Assembly (NCBI RefSeq): GCF_050596425.1
Contig: NZ_CP192292.1
Coordinates: forward strand, 2,604,001-2,668,000
Source of the DNA: G963665925 sp050596425
GTDB lineage: Bacteria > Bacillota > Clostridia > Peptostreptococcales > Acidaminobacteraceae
Length of the DNA: 64,000 nucleotides
Reading direction: 5' to 3'
Shown: piece after piece, positions 36,323 to 44,785 of the stretch
Layout of the letters: the number at the start of each line of letters is the position of its first letter
Numbering within the stretch: the first letter of the stretch is position 1
Position numbers and translations under genes: made by a program
The notes under the pieces: model-generated
What the model was told of the DNA's origin: nothing
Seen by the model: the letters and a program-made list of their open reading frames with translations, nothing else
The model's database searches: none

Positions 36323-36390
36323 CGGATTATTCATGTCATTCGCTTAAAAATCTTTATAAGGTCCCTCAAGTGAATGACATGAATAATCCG
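36323..36390. repeat. Long inverted repeat in the nagE leader
   Basis: CGGATTATTCATGTCATTC (36323 on) is repeated in inverted form ending at 36390. Extended by CTT/AAG the arms are 23 bases with one mismatch, separated by about 22 bases. Located 58 bases before the nagE ATG and downstream of the RAT terminator. On the minus strand it is not followed by a T run, so it is not an ordinary terminator. It could form a very stable mRNA stem (RNase III target) or be protein-binding DNA. Confidence 0.75.
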
Positions 36391-36494
36391 AGTTATATAT
36401 TATGACTGCGCGCATAGCCATAAATTTCTTGTCGTTGTTTCCATCTAGTTTTTTCTATTTAGTTGTTTTTTTTTTAGTTATTTCCATTGAAAAA

Positions 36495-36560
36495 GGCATG
36501 AGCAATAAACGGTTTTCATCCACCGTTATAAGCTCATGCCTGATCGTATCAGTAACACAC
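36495..36560 (-). promoter_or_regulatory. RAT antiterminator / terminator switch upstream of nagE
   Basis: On the minus strand GTGTGTTACTGATACGATCA followed by GGCATGAGC (36532-36560) matches the ribonucleic antiterminator of the GlcT/LicT class, and is very close to the Bacillus ptsG RAT. Its last nine bases also form the left arm of a terminator stem (GGCATGAGC / GCTCATGCC, 36495-36540) with a T5 run. The two structures exclude each other. The antiterminator encoded just upstream (36581-37441) should bind here. Confidence 0.85.
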
Positions 36561-36580
36561 TTTAACCTTAGTTAAACAAT

Positions 36581-37441
36581 TTAATTGTTGAGCGGTGTTT
36601 TAGACATCCGCCGTATTCTATCGATGTGTATTGCCATATACCCAAGTTCATCATCTGGGACGATGACATCCAGTTCATCTTCAATTTTGACTTTGACCTT
36701 GCCGGCTATTTTAAAAGAATCTTTAAACTCTTTTCTCAATGTTTCAAGAAGTGGATTCTTAACTGACTGGCCTTTTTCAACCCTCTCAATACTGCCCCTT
36801 AAATGGTGTATCAGACGACTATAGGTTAAATCACTATCTACCTTATAATTTAGGTTAACCTCTATGATTGTAACCAAATCCTTAATAAGACGGGTGCTTT
36901 TAAGGGTGTCTTTAACGTCCTTATGCTGTCGGGCAGCATTTAAGTGAAGGGCAATAAACCCAACTTCATCTTCAACAATTGTAATCCCTGTTTCTTTTTC
37001 TATAATTTCCTGTGCAATTAGACCAACCTGGTATTCCTCTTCATATAAATTTTGAATTTCATGGAGGAAGGGGTTGTATATTTCCATGCCTGCTTTGATG
37101 CGCTCAAGAGCAAAACCAATGTGGTCGGTGAGTACAATATGCAGTCTTGAATTCAGTTCGCCCAACCTGCGCTCAGCCATAATAATTATTTCTGTACACA
37201 TGGATAAAATGGTTTCATCCATTTGTTCAACAAGCTCCATGTAATCCCGCTTGAGCTTCTCATCATAGGTGATAAAGGATTTCTCAATGGCTTCATCAGG
37301 TATCGTTTTTTCCTGGCCACTTTTTGTTCCGAAACCGATTCCTTTTCCCACTAAGACAGCCTCAGCATTGTTGGAAGAACTTTTGGCAAGCACTACATTG
37401 TTATTCAGAACACGTATAATTTTGTATGTGTTATTTGTCAT
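36581..37441 (-). CDS. glcT: BglG/LicT-family transcription antiterminator (GlcT type)
   Basis: 286 residues from MTNNTYKIIRV, 8 bases after GAGG (a GTG at 37450 lies too close to it). The CAT RNA-binding domain (1-56) has NNNVVLA and GKGIGFGTK. Two PRD domains follow with their conserved histidines (TDHIGFALER, ALHLNAAR, RLIHHLRGS, AIHIDRIRR). It binds RAT RNA and allows transcription of PTS genes when the sugar is present. RAT elements of GlcT type lie both before this gene and before nagE. Confidence 0.93.
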   Translation of the reverse strand: MTNNTYKIIRVLNNNVVLAKSSSNNAEAVLVGKGIGFGTKSGQEKTIPDEAIEKSFITYDEKLKRDYMELVEQMDETILSMCTEIIIMAERRLGELNSRLHIVLTDHIGFALERIKAGMEIYNPFLHEIQNLYEEEYQVGLIAQEIIEKETGITIVEDEVGFIALHLNAARQHKDVKDTLKSTRLIKDLVTIIEVNLNYKVDSDLTYSRLIHHLRGSIERVEKGQSVKNPLLETLRKEFKDSFKIAGKVKVKIEDELDVIVPDDELGYMAIHIDRIRRMSKTPLNN

Positions 37442-37472
37442 CAATTTCACCTCTTATTGCCATCCTGCGAAT

Positions 37473-37539
37473 AAAAAAAGGCACGAACAACTAGAGCTTG
37501 CGCTTCAGTAGGTTCATGCCTGATTTAACAGTAACACAC
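37473..37539 (-). promoter_or_regulatory. RAT antiterminator / terminator switch upstream of glcT
   Basis: GTGTGTTACTGTTAAATCA followed by GGCATGAAC (37512-37539, minus strand) is a second RAT. The overlapping terminator GGCATGAAC / GTTCGTGCC (37480-37520) ends in a T7 run. Since it precedes glcT itself, the antiterminator controls its own synthesis. Confidence 0.85.
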
Positions 37540-37569
37540 CAAAAGTGATCCGTATGCTTTTCTAAATGC

Positions 37570-37598
37570 ATATTAGCACGCAGGAAAACCTTTGTCAA
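37570..37598 (-). promoter_or_regulatory. Promoter of the glcT-nag-pts operon
   Basis: TTGACA (37593-37598), 17 bases, TAATAT (37570-37575): a near-consensus sigma-A promoter 20-30 bases upstream of the RAT. The strong promoter with a conditional terminator is typical of this control type. Confidence 0.85.
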
Positions 37599-37662
37599 GG
37601 ACTGTCTTAACTTTTTATTAACATTTCAGATGATGTTTTCTCACCACCCAGGTCCCTTCAAA

Positions 37663-38241
37663 TTAGTCGCTTTGAACCATATCATATCCTATTTCAAACG
37701 CTTGGATATTCATATCAATAAATTTTTTCGGAACATTGGCTTCAATGGCCTCTTTCCATATTTTTTTATCTATGCTGAGACATTTTGCCAGCATGCCCAC
37801 AAGAAATGTATTGGCAACCTTGACCGATCCCAGCTCAACAGCTTTCTGGTTGGCATCCAGAGATGTCAAACTGAAAGACTTTGACAATGTTTTCTCAATG
37901 TTTTCAGGATACTTCATTTTTTCCGCAATCACAGGAACAGGCGGTACCACTGCACTGTTCATGAAAATTTTTCCTGAATCTTTTAAAGAACGTTTATAAC
38001 GTAGACCTTCAAGAGGTTCCAAGGCCAGAAGAAAATCAGCACCTTTTGGTGGCACATTAGGAGAGTAGACTTCTTCACCAATGCGAATACTGCCCCAAAC
38101 CTTGCCTCCTCTTTGAGAAAGACCAATAACATCATTGCTCTTAACATCCAGGCCTGCTCGAATAGCCGCATCACAAATAAGTTTCGTTGTAAGGACAAGG
38201 CCTTGTCCTCCAACGCCTGCAATTACTATATTATTAGTCAT
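37663..38241 (-). CDS. iorB: Indolepyruvate:ferredoxin oxidoreductase subunit beta
   Basis: 192 residues from MTNNIVIAGVGG, with GAGGAGG upstream. GVGGQGLVLTTKLI and DVIGLSQRGGKVWGSI are the family motifs. It partners with the full-length IorA encoded upstream. The complex oxidises aryl pyruvates from Phe, Tyr and Trp to aryl-acetyl-CoA and reduces ferredoxin, a step in amino-acid fermentation. Confidence 0.94.
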   Translation of the reverse strand: MTNNIVIAGVGGQGLVLTTKLICDAAIRAGLDVKSNDVIGLSQRGGKVWGSIRIGEEVYSPNVPPKGADFLLALEPLEGLRYKRSLKDSGKIFMNSAVVPPVPVIAEKMKYPENIEKTLSKSFSLTSLDANQKAVELGSVKVANTFLVGMLAKCLSIDKKIWKEAIEANVPKKFIDMNIQAFEIGYDMVQSD

Positions 38242-38242
38242 A

Positions 38243-40039
38243 TTAGGCCTCCTCTTCATAAGGCTTTATGGCATTAACCGGACAAACTTGAGCGCATACC
38301 GAACATCCCACGCACATGTCTTTATTGATTGAAGATTTCAGTTTGTCATAGCCTTCATATGCCTTCATAGCAATCGGCGGACAGTTTGTTTTGACACAAG
38401 ACCGACAGCCAATGCAAATGCTTGGATCAACATAAAATGGTTTTTCTTTAATTTTAAAATTAAGGGCACAAGGTCTAGTGGTCATGACAATGGAAAATCC
38501 GTCATGCTTCAGTTCTTCATCAATAACCTTCTTTGCCTCTTTATACTTAAACTGGTCTACAACCTTAATACGGTCAAAGCCCATGGCATTTAGTAGATTT
38601 GGAATATCAACATCCATATCTCCCATTTCAGAGTAGGATTTTGTAACTGCCGTTGCTTGTCCACCTGTCATAGCTGTTGTTCCATTGTTCAAAATAATGA
38701 CAGTCATATTTGCGTCCTTATCCATTTGATGGAGCATGTTGAGCATACCCGTCATGCCGGAGTGGAAGAAAGTACCATCACCTATAACACATGCTAGGGG
38801 CTTCTCTTTTCCACCATTTTTTAGGGCCTTGCTCATCCCCTTCATAATGCCTATACTGGCCCCCATGCTAATTATGGAATTAACTGCATTAAGAGGCTCC
38901 AAATATGCAAGGGAATAACAGCCTATGTCCCCAATCACATCAGCCTTGGCTTTTTTAAGGACATCGAAAACAGGGCGATGAGGACATCCCGCACAAAACA
39001 TTGGCAGTCTTGGCACTGTTTCATCAGCTTCCTCGGTTGGATATGTATGCACATCAAGAAGTTTAGATGTCACGAGTCCATCCTCAATATCCTCAGTATT
39101 GAGTTCTCCAGTGAATGAGAAATACTTCTTACCTTCACATTCAATACCATGAATCTTCAATTCATTTTCTATAAATGGCATCATTTCTTCAACAACAATA
39201 ATGCGCTTATACTTCTTGCTCAGTTCTTTGAGCTTTTTTATTGGCAATGGATAGACCATGCCCAATTTATAAACAGAAAAATCGAGTCCAAGCTCTTTGT
39301 AATTATAATACATAAGACCCGAAGTCACGATAAGGGCATCATCACGGCCAGACGGAGATGGCTCATACCTATTCATAGACATGTCATTGGCTGCAATGGT
39401 CAACTTATCTATCCGCTCTTGCATTGCAAACTGCTTAATAAATGTATTAGGCGGAATCATAGCATAGTCTTCTGGCTTATCTGGAAAACCAGCTACATCT
39501 TTTTCCTGTCTATCCCCCAGTTCAACAATAGACCGGCTGTGACAGACACGACTTGTAATTCGAACCATGACTGGCATTATGTATTCTTCACTCATATCTA
39601 AGGCTTCTTTGGTAAAATCAAGAGCCTCTTGGCTATTACCCGGATCAAGAACAGCCATATGACCAAATTTCCCCAGTATTCTATTGTCCTGTTCATTTTG
39701 TGATGAAGCCATGCCTGGATCATCACCAGTGAGAAGGACAAAACCACCATTTATTTTTGTCTGTGTGAAAGTCATGAGCGGATCTGCAGCCACATTAACG
39801 CCAACGTGCTTCATACTCACCATTGTTCTTGCCCCTGCAAAAGAAGCACCAATCCCCACTTCAAGGGCAACTTTTTCATTCACTGAAAACTCAGAATAGA
39901 TTTCCTGGTAATTATCTTTTATACTTTGCAGTACACCAACTGTTGGTGACCCTGGATAGCTTGAAGCAACACGCCCTCCAGCTTCATAAAAGCCACGACT
40001 CACAGCCTGGTTTCCCGACATTACAACTTTATTTTGCAT
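38243..40039 (-). CDS. iorA: Indolepyruvate:ferredoxin oxidoreductase subunit alpha
   Basis: 598 residues from MQNKVVMSG, after AAAGGGG. Pyrimidine domain with SSYPGSPTVGVLQ, MFCAGCPHRPV, TPP-binding GDIGCYSL and IGDGTFFHSG, and the C-terminal 2[4Fe-4S] segment CIGCRSCVKTNCPP and CVGCSVCAQVCPV. It is the complete version of the enzyme, in contrast to the 518-residue copy in the KAS III operon. It forms a two-gene operon with iorB. Confidence 0.95.
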   Translation of the reverse strand: MQNKVVMSGNQAVSRGFYEAGGRVASSYPGSPTVGVLQSIKDNYQEIYSEFSVNEKVALEVGIGASFAGARTMVSMKHVGVNVAADPLMTFTQTKINGGFVLLTGDDPGMASSQNEQDNRILGKFGHMAVLDPGNSQEALDFTKEALDMSEEYIMPVMVRITSRVCHSRSIVELGDRQEKDVAGFPDKPEDYAMIPPNTFIKQFAMQERIDKLTIAANDMSMNRYEPSPSGRDDALIVTSGLMYYNYKELGLDFSVYKLGMVYPLPIKKLKELSKKYKRIIVVEEMMPFIENELKIHGIECEGKKYFSFTGELNTEDIEDGLVTSKLLDVHTYPTEEADETVPRLPMFCAGCPHRPVFDVLKKAKADVIGDIGCYSLAYLEPLNAVNSIISMGASIGIMKGMSKALKNGGKEKPLACVIGDGTFFHSGMTGMLNMLHQMDKDANMTVIILNNGTTAMTGGQATAVTKSYSEMGDMDVDIPNLLNAMGFDRIKVVDQFKYKEAKKVIDEELKHDGFSIVMTTRPCALNFKIKEKPFYVDPSICIGCRSCVKTNCPPIAMKAYEGYDKLKSSINKDMCVGCSVCAQVCPVNAIKPYEEEA

Positions 40040-40211
40040 AGTGCACCCCTTTCTATAGTCAACATCCCATATATATCCTTTTATAGCCACTCATAATCAT
40101 GAAATTCGCATTTACTGTGCGCGCCTAGACATATTCTTTCCAAACACATATAATGAAAGCCAATATGACTATTAAAAAAACTGAAATGAACGAAAGTAAA
40201 CCTTGCCTAAC

Positions 40212-40240
40212 TTGACGTTATCTCAAAATTTTAATATTAT
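40212..40240 (+). promoter_or_regulatory. Promoter of the DUF985 gene
   Basis: TTGACG (40212-40217), 17 bases, TATTAT (40235-40240), followed 24 bases later by AAAGGAG. Confidence 0.75.
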
Positions 40241-40279
40241 AATAAAGTTCAGGTATCACTTGAAAGGAGCTTGTTGCAG

Positions 40280-40789
40280 GTGAAAGATTCAAATTATTGG
40301 ATTGAAAAATTAGGTATGATTCCTCACCCTGAAGGTGGATACTATTTTAGCTCGTTTAAATCGGAGCAGACCATGTTCCGTCATGATATTGCTGGTGTTG
40401 CTTCATCAGAAAGAAAACTTTGGTCTAGCATTTATCTTCTTTTAACAGAAGAAGACTATTTGGCTTTCCATCGTGTCCGGTCTGAAGAAGTTTGGTATTT
40501 CCATCATGGGTCTTCTGTGAAAATTTATATGATCTCACCAGAAGGTGAACTTTTTATAGAAACCTTGGGTCTTGATATCGCAAGTGGAGAAAAACTTCAG
40601 GTCAGAATTCCAAAAAATTATGTCATGGCTGCAGAGCGCGTTGAAGACAGCTATTCCATATTTGGAATTATGGTTTCTCCAGGATTCGATTTTGATGATA
40701 TAAAACTCTATGACCGGGATGAACTCATAGGACTCTTCCCTGTTCACAAAGAGCTTATCGAAAGACTTTCGATGGAATCTTTTTACTAA
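40280..40789 (+). CDS. DUF985 cupin-fold protein
   Basis: About 169 residues. The start is uncertain: TTG (40271, 40274) or GTG (40280) all follow AAAGGAG, with GTG at the best though slightly long spacing. The family hallmark PHPEGGYYF lies near the N-terminus. The cupin barrel shows the conserved HRVRSEEVWYFHHGSS pair of histidines and later VMAAERVEDSYSIFG. Fold known, function unknown; a sugar- or amino-acid-related isomerase has been suggested for relatives. It is monocistronic, with promoter and terminator visible. Confidence 0.88.
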   Translation: MKDSNYWIEKLGMIPHPEGGYYFSSFKSEQTMFRHDIAGVASSERKLWSSIYLLLTEEDYLAFHRVRSEEVWYFHHGSSVKIYMISPEGELFIETLGLDIASGEKLQVRIPKNYVMAAERVEDSYSIFGIMVSPGFDFDDIKLYDRDELIGLFPVHKELIERLSMESFY

Positions 40790-40795
40790 CCACAA

Positions 40796-40847
40796 TAAAA
40801 AATCTGCCTTTAGACCAGTCACTTGGTTTAAGGGCAGATTTTTTTCT
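40796..40847. terminator. Bidirectional terminator
   Basis: AAAAATCTGCC.TTTA / TAAA.GGGCAGATTTTTTT stem with A and T runs on both sides, between the DUF985 gene and the hemerythrin gene. Confidence 0.9.
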
Positions 40848-40888
40848 GTTTATAATTTTTTTCATTAGTACCTCTTAATCGGAAGAGA

Positions 40889-41305
40889 TTATTTCTTCGT
40901 CAGAAGAAGTTGATGGACATACCCTTCTAACTCACGGTCTTCTTCAAGAAGATGCATTCTGAAAAGAAATTTGACTTCTGATTGAATCCGTTCAAGGTCT
41001 GTCTTATTGAGACCGGTACGACAATACTTCTTTTTAAATCTATCAATTCGATCAAGAATCTTCTTATGCGCTTCAGCGTGACTATCAAACTCTGGATACT
41101 TATACTGAAGCATAAGCAACTCTTCATGATAAAAGTGCGCTATAACTTGTTCCTCAAAGGCTTCAAACGAATCCACGTCTTCTTCATTCGGTTGACTAAA
41201 ATCAAGCGTTGACATTAATTTGGATATGGTTTCAATGATGGCTTTATGTTCCTGATCCATAAAAGCTATACCGAGTTCTAATTTCTCATCCCATTTCACA
41301 TGCAT
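40889..41305 (-). CDS. Bacteriohemerythrin
   Basis: 138 residues. A single hemerythrin four-helix bundle with the di-iron ligands: His20 (MDQEHKAI), His57/Glu61-type HFYHEE, the HAEAHKKI pair and MHLLEEDRE. It binds oxygen, or in anaerobes acts in oxygen sensing and scavenging. CCAGGAGGG precedes the ATG. It is a single gene with its own terminator. Confidence 0.92.
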   Translation of the reverse strand: MHVKWDEKLELGIAFMDQEHKAIIETISKLMSTLDFSQPNEEDVDSFEAFEEQVIAHFYHEELLMLQYKYPEFDSHAEAHKKILDRIDRFKKKYCRTGLNKTDLERIQSEVKFLFRMHLLEEDRELEGYVHQLLLTKK

Positions 41306-41381
41306 AGCAAACCCTCCTGGTATAAATATTGCCTTTAAAGAGTAAAATTACACATAGAACAAGTCATCTTAATATATAAAT

Positions 41382-42332
41382 TTATAAAGAGACAAAACCT
41401 GGTGCCAAAAATATCATAGCCACATTAAAAACAACATGAATCAGTATGGCCGCTTCAATGCCATAACGCCTATAGATCAGACCAAGGGCTATACCAAAGG
41501 GAAATATTTGTGCCATCTTGACCCACTCAGGAACCAAGACACCAACATGGCCCAACGTCCAAAATACACTTGAGAAAACCACCGCTATTGAGGCAGCATA
41601 TCTATTTTTCCGCAGCCCCCACTCCACGAGTGTCTGAACGGATAATCTGAAAAATATTTCTTCAGCCGCTGCCAGCCTTGCAAAGATAAGTATCAAGAGC
41701 ACAAGGCTCATATCCTTTGTAAGTCCATTGGGATTGGATTGTTGAATGAGACGAATCATACTTGACGCCTCTGGTTGAGTAATATTAAAGAGAATCACAG
41801 TGTAGACAGTGGCTATAAGAACACCTAGAACAACAATTAAGTCAAATTTCATCCACCACTTGCGATTGAGTCTATCCGTCAATTCAGAATGCATAGACTG
41901 AATTTCCAGATATTCTGGAACCATCGTCGACCGATATAACATGAGACCCGTCGTTGTATTAAGACCATGCACCTTATTCATCCGGTCATCATCTTCATCT
42001 ATTGAAAAGGGATAAAAAGACAGTCGCTTCCAGAAAAGAGCCCCTGGAAGTTCCAGTTTTCGGGCGTATCTTACTCCCACACTGATATAGATATAAAGAA
42101 GCGGCCACTGGATTAGTCCACTTATAAGACCGGATGCAAAATCTGTCCCTTGCCTTGTTATATAAACCAACCATAGGGTTGAAGTCAAACTCATAAGGAA
42201 AAGGGCCAAACTATAGCGAAAAGCCACACCTGAATACCGCCACCGAAATGGCTTAGAATTCATAAATACAGCGATTAAAATGATCCCAAAAACAAAGCTT
42301 GTGAGTGCGTACAAAATTGTGAGTGGTCCCAT
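41382..42332 (-). CDS. CPBP (CAAX/Abi) family intramembrane metalloprotease
   Basis: 316 residues. Multi-pass membrane protein with the family motifs in the last third: AAEEIFFRLSV (EExxxR), WTLGHVGVL and IHVVFNVA. The first half is four helices with a long cytoplasmic loop (about 105-165). Substrates of such bacterial proteins are mostly unknown. Roles in bacteriocin self-protection or signal processing are known for some. It is followed by 20 bases and then preceded by the histidine phosphatase gene, so the two may be co-transcribed. Confidence 0.85.
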   Translation of the reverse strand: MGPLTILYALTSFVFGIILIAVFMNSKPFRWRYSGVAFRYSLALFLMSLTSTLWLVYITRQGTDFASGLISGLIQWPLLYIYISVGVRYARKLELPGALFWKRLSFYPFSIDEDDDRMNKVHGLNTTTGLMLYRSTMVPEYLEIQSMHSELTDRLNRKWWMKFDLIVVLGVLIATVYTVILFNITQPEASSMIRLIQQSNPNGLTKDMSLVLLILIFARLAAAEEIFFRLSVQTLVEWGLRKNRYAASIAVVFSSVFWTLGHVGVLVPEWVKMAQIFPFGIALGLIYRRYGIEAAILIHVVFNVAMIFLAPGFVSL

Positions 42333-42352
42333 ATCATCACCGCTTTCCTATT

Positions 42353-42970
42353 CTAGAATGTATAGTGCGAGGCGTCCGCAAGCAGTTCGAATTTTGAGTC
42401 CACCCCGTCAAAGTCAACAATGGTTAAACACGTCTGGTAAATACGAGGATGTTTCCACACTGTTGATACGTCCTCATTTTTTAACACTGACAGCATATTT
42501 CTAATGAGCATGCCATGGCATACGACCAATACGGTTTGCCCTCTATGAGCCTTAAGAATGTCCGACAGAAACGATTTAACCCGGGTCTGGACACCTTCAA
42601 AAGATTCACCATCTATGGGTTCATACTTCTCAGGTTCTTTCCAAAAATGAAAAGCCCTTTCAGAGTAATTCTCTTTGATTTCATCAATGACCTGACCTTC
42701 CCACGAACCAAATCCCATTTCTTTTAATCGATCATCAAGCTTTAGTTCAATTCCATGGTATGTGTTGATGAGCTGGGCTGTTTTATGAGCCCGAACAAGT
42801 GGACTGGAATATATATGGTCAATCTGATCATTCTGGATTCGCTTTGCAAGTGCCTCAGCTTGTTTAATCCCCTCAGAATTTAACGCAGCGTCAATATGTC
42901 CTTGCATTCTCTCCTCAAGGTTATAATTCGTTTGTCCGTGTCTGGTTAAATATATTCTAACTGATTTCAT
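42353..42970 (-). CDS. Histidine phosphatase family protein (phosphoglycerate mutase-like)
   Basis: 205 residues from MKSVRIYLTRHGQT; the ATG at 42979 sits directly on the AAGGA site and is rejected. The phosphohistidine motif TRHGQTN, the second arginine in SSPLVRAHKTA, the Glu in GSWEGQV and the late VVCHGMLIR complete the active site. The family includes alpha-ribazole phosphatase and broad-specificity phosphatases. Substrate cannot be told. Confidence 0.92.
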   Translation of the reverse strand: MKSVRIYLTRHGQTNYNLEERMQGHIDAALNSEGIKQAEALAKRIQNDQIDHIYSSPLVRAHKTAQLINTYHGIELKLDDRLKEMGFGSWEGQVIDEIKENYSERAFHFWKEPEKYEPIDGESFEGVQTRVKSFLSDILKAHRGQTVLVVCHGMLIRNMLSVLKNEDVSTVWKHPRIYQTCLTIVDFDGVDSKFELLADASHYTF

Positions 42971-43166
42971 AGCAATCATTCCTTTCCTACCCTTTATTTT
43001 CTATTTTAACGCATTATCCAGCATAGGTCACTGATTTAGTCTTAATTAAGTTCAAAATGTCATTTATTCATTAGATTTCTGTATATATACTCAATATCTT
43101 TCTTTACTGAATAAATTATGTCTGTTTAAATCTATCTTAAATCGTTTGAAACAGTCATTCTTATTT

Positions 43167-43196
43167 TTGATTTGTATGGAAATTTATGCGTATAAT
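43167..43196 (+). promoter_or_regulatory. Promoter of the DJ-1/PfpI gene
   Basis: TTGATT (43167-43172), 18 bases, TATAAT (43191-43196). It lies inside the longest open frame and so argues for the later TTG start at 43245. Confidence 0.7.
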
Positions 43197-43244
43197 ACTA
43201 AGAGGAGCGTTTTTAATAATTGGATTAAGAAAGGTGTGTTTTAT

Positions 43245-43799
43245 TTGGTTTATGTTTTCCTTGCTCAGGGGTTTGAAGAAATAGAAGCTATTTCAGTAAT
43301 TGATATACTAAGACGGGCAGATGTCACAGTGCAAACAGTTTCAATTTCAAACAGCAAAGAGGTTGAAGCTGCCCACGGAATCACCATTCTTGCGGATATA
43401 ACACTGGATGAAGTGGACATTGAACTTGCTGATATGATTTTTCTGCCGGGTGGAATGCCAGGCTCTCGTAATCTAGCAAAATCTGACAGGCTCCTTGAAA
43501 TCATCAAACAAGCTTATGATTCTGAAAAATATGTCACGGCCATATGTGCTGCACCCACGGTTTTGGCAAAGGCTGGTATTCTAAAGGGTAAAAAAGCAAT
43601 ATGCTATCCAGGTTTTGAAGCTGAATTAACCGACGCGGTCATCCACGATGATCTTGTTGTGAGAGATGGAAAGATTTTAACTTCTAAGGGTCCAGGCACA
43701 GCCATGTTGTTCGCCTATGCCCTTGTGGACATTCTAAAGGGGAATCTTGAATCCGATGCCCTTCAAGAAGCCATGATTTTTAAATGGTGCATCTCATAA
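43245..43799 (+). CDS. DJ-1/PfpI family protein (YajL/ThiJ-like)
   Basis: 184 residues from a TTG at 43245, with AAAGGTGTG upstream. The frame opens at 43146, before the promoter. LAQGFEEIEAISVID holds the conserved Glu, and TAICAAPTVLAKAG holds the nucleophile Cys at the strand-turn-helix elbow. LPGGMPGSRNL follows the family. Members act as deglycases, glyoxalase III or redox-stress chaperones, and the exact activity is debated. Length is normal for the family. Confidence 0.92.
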   Translation: MVYVFLAQGFEEIEAISVIDILRRADVTVQTVSISNSKEVEAAHGITILADITLDEVDIELADMIFLPGGMPGSRNLAKSDRLLEIIKQAYDSEKYVTAICAAPTVLAKAGILKGKKAICYPGFEAELTDAVIHDDLVVRDGKILTSKGPGTAMLFAYALVDILKGNLESDALQEAMIFKWCIS

Positions 43800-43827
43800 A
43801 CACAGATTAAAAGTATTTATGAACAAA

Positions 43828-43870
43828 AAAAGTATGGCATGTCATAGAAATTCTGTGACATGCCATGTTT
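43828..43870 (-). terminator. Terminator of the corrinoid methyltransferase cluster
   Basis: ATGGCATGTCA / TGACATGCCAT stem with an 11-base loop. On the minus strand it is followed by ACTTTTTTTG. Confidence 0.85.
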
Positions 43871-43875
43871 CATTA

Positions 43876-44769
43876 TTATAAGAACTCTAGCAACCTTACT
43901 TCCACGTCTTCTTTATTTGATCTGTTAATTTCTAGGGAACGATCTTTTATGCATCGATGTCCGATCATGCTTGTTCTTCGCATTTTTAAATGTTTAAGTA
44001 GACCGTATGAATAATTCTGAGCACCATAAGAAAGTCTTGTTGACTTCACCACACCCATTTGCGAAAGACCCATGGATGTTTTAGGGCAAATATGAACCAC
44101 ACCTCCAAAATCTAAGGATATTAAGGCCTGGAGAATTTTCTTAACGTATGGAAGACATATGTTTTTGTAGTGTTTAGGTCCAATAATTTCCATAGCCCCC
44201 ACTGGATCTGCAAAGGAAATAATCGAAGCACCTGCATCAATCCCATGACTTGCAAACGCAATGATGTGGTCCGTCACTTTATCAAGGAATGAATGAATAA
44301 GGTCTGGTTCTCTTCTGAGCACCTTGTAAAATATGCTTTGATCCATAAGACCACTGCATACAGTTAGAGGACCTGTTATTCCCAGTGCTACGACCCCATT
44401 TTGAGCATCTTTTTCGATACAGGCCAGGACTGTCTTTTGTCTAGTAGAAAGCCCCAACTTATCTTGGCACAAAAAAACATGTAAATCTTCTGCGCTTTCT
44501 ATTGTGTGGGCTTTAATCCTAGGACCATACTCAATTTGTTTGTCCCCTAGTTCAAACACAATTGTAGCCCCCAAAGCTTCCGCCTCTAAAGTCACACAAA
44601 ACGGAAGTCTAGTAAAGCCATCCTGTCTATATTCTTTTAAATATCGTGCGTACTTAGACATTTCATTTAGATCCGTGTGAATACCTTTCGTGTCTATTTG
44701 ATGGATTTTGAGTAAGTCTTCCGGTAAACTTTCTCTCCCATCAAATTTGCAAATATATGCACCCTTCAT
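43876..44769 (-). CDS. Uroporphyrinogen decarboxylase-family methyltransferase (MtaA/CmuA-like), third copy
   Basis: 297 residues from MKGAYICKF; GGGAGGG upstream. The TIM-barrel fold of the UroD/MtaA family is suggested by ITGPLTVCSGLMDQ and SFADPVGAMEIIGP. The zinc-binding strand reads VVHICPKTS, with a further Cys late in IGHRCIKDR. It is shorter than the other two copies of the cluster, missing some N-terminal residues, and the most divergent. It probably transfers a methyl group between the corrinoid protein and an acceptor. Confidence 0.85.
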   Translation of the reverse strand: MKGAYICKFDGRESLPEDLLKIHQIDTKGIHTDLNEMSKYARYLKEYRQDGFTRLPFCVTLEAEALGATIVFELGDKQIEYGPRIKAHTIESAEDLHVFLCQDKLGLSTRQKTVLACIEKDAQNGVVALGITGPLTVCSGLMDQSIFYKVLRREPDLIHSFLDKVTDHIIAFASHGIDAGASIISFADPVGAMEIIGPKHYKNICLPYVKKILQALISLDFGGVVHICPKTSMGLSQMGVVKSTRLSYGAQNYSYGLLKHLKMRRTSMIGHRCIKDRSLEINRSNKEDVEVRLLEFL

Positions 44770-44785
44770 ACGCCCTCCCACTGGC

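Noticed and set aside
36323..36390. Ordinary terminator
   Set aside because: The stem is long enough but has no T run in either direction, and the loop is large.
43146..43244. Extended N-terminus of the DJ-1 family protein
   Set aside because: A TTGATT/TATAAT promoter overlaps it, and the family length agrees with the TTG start at 43245.
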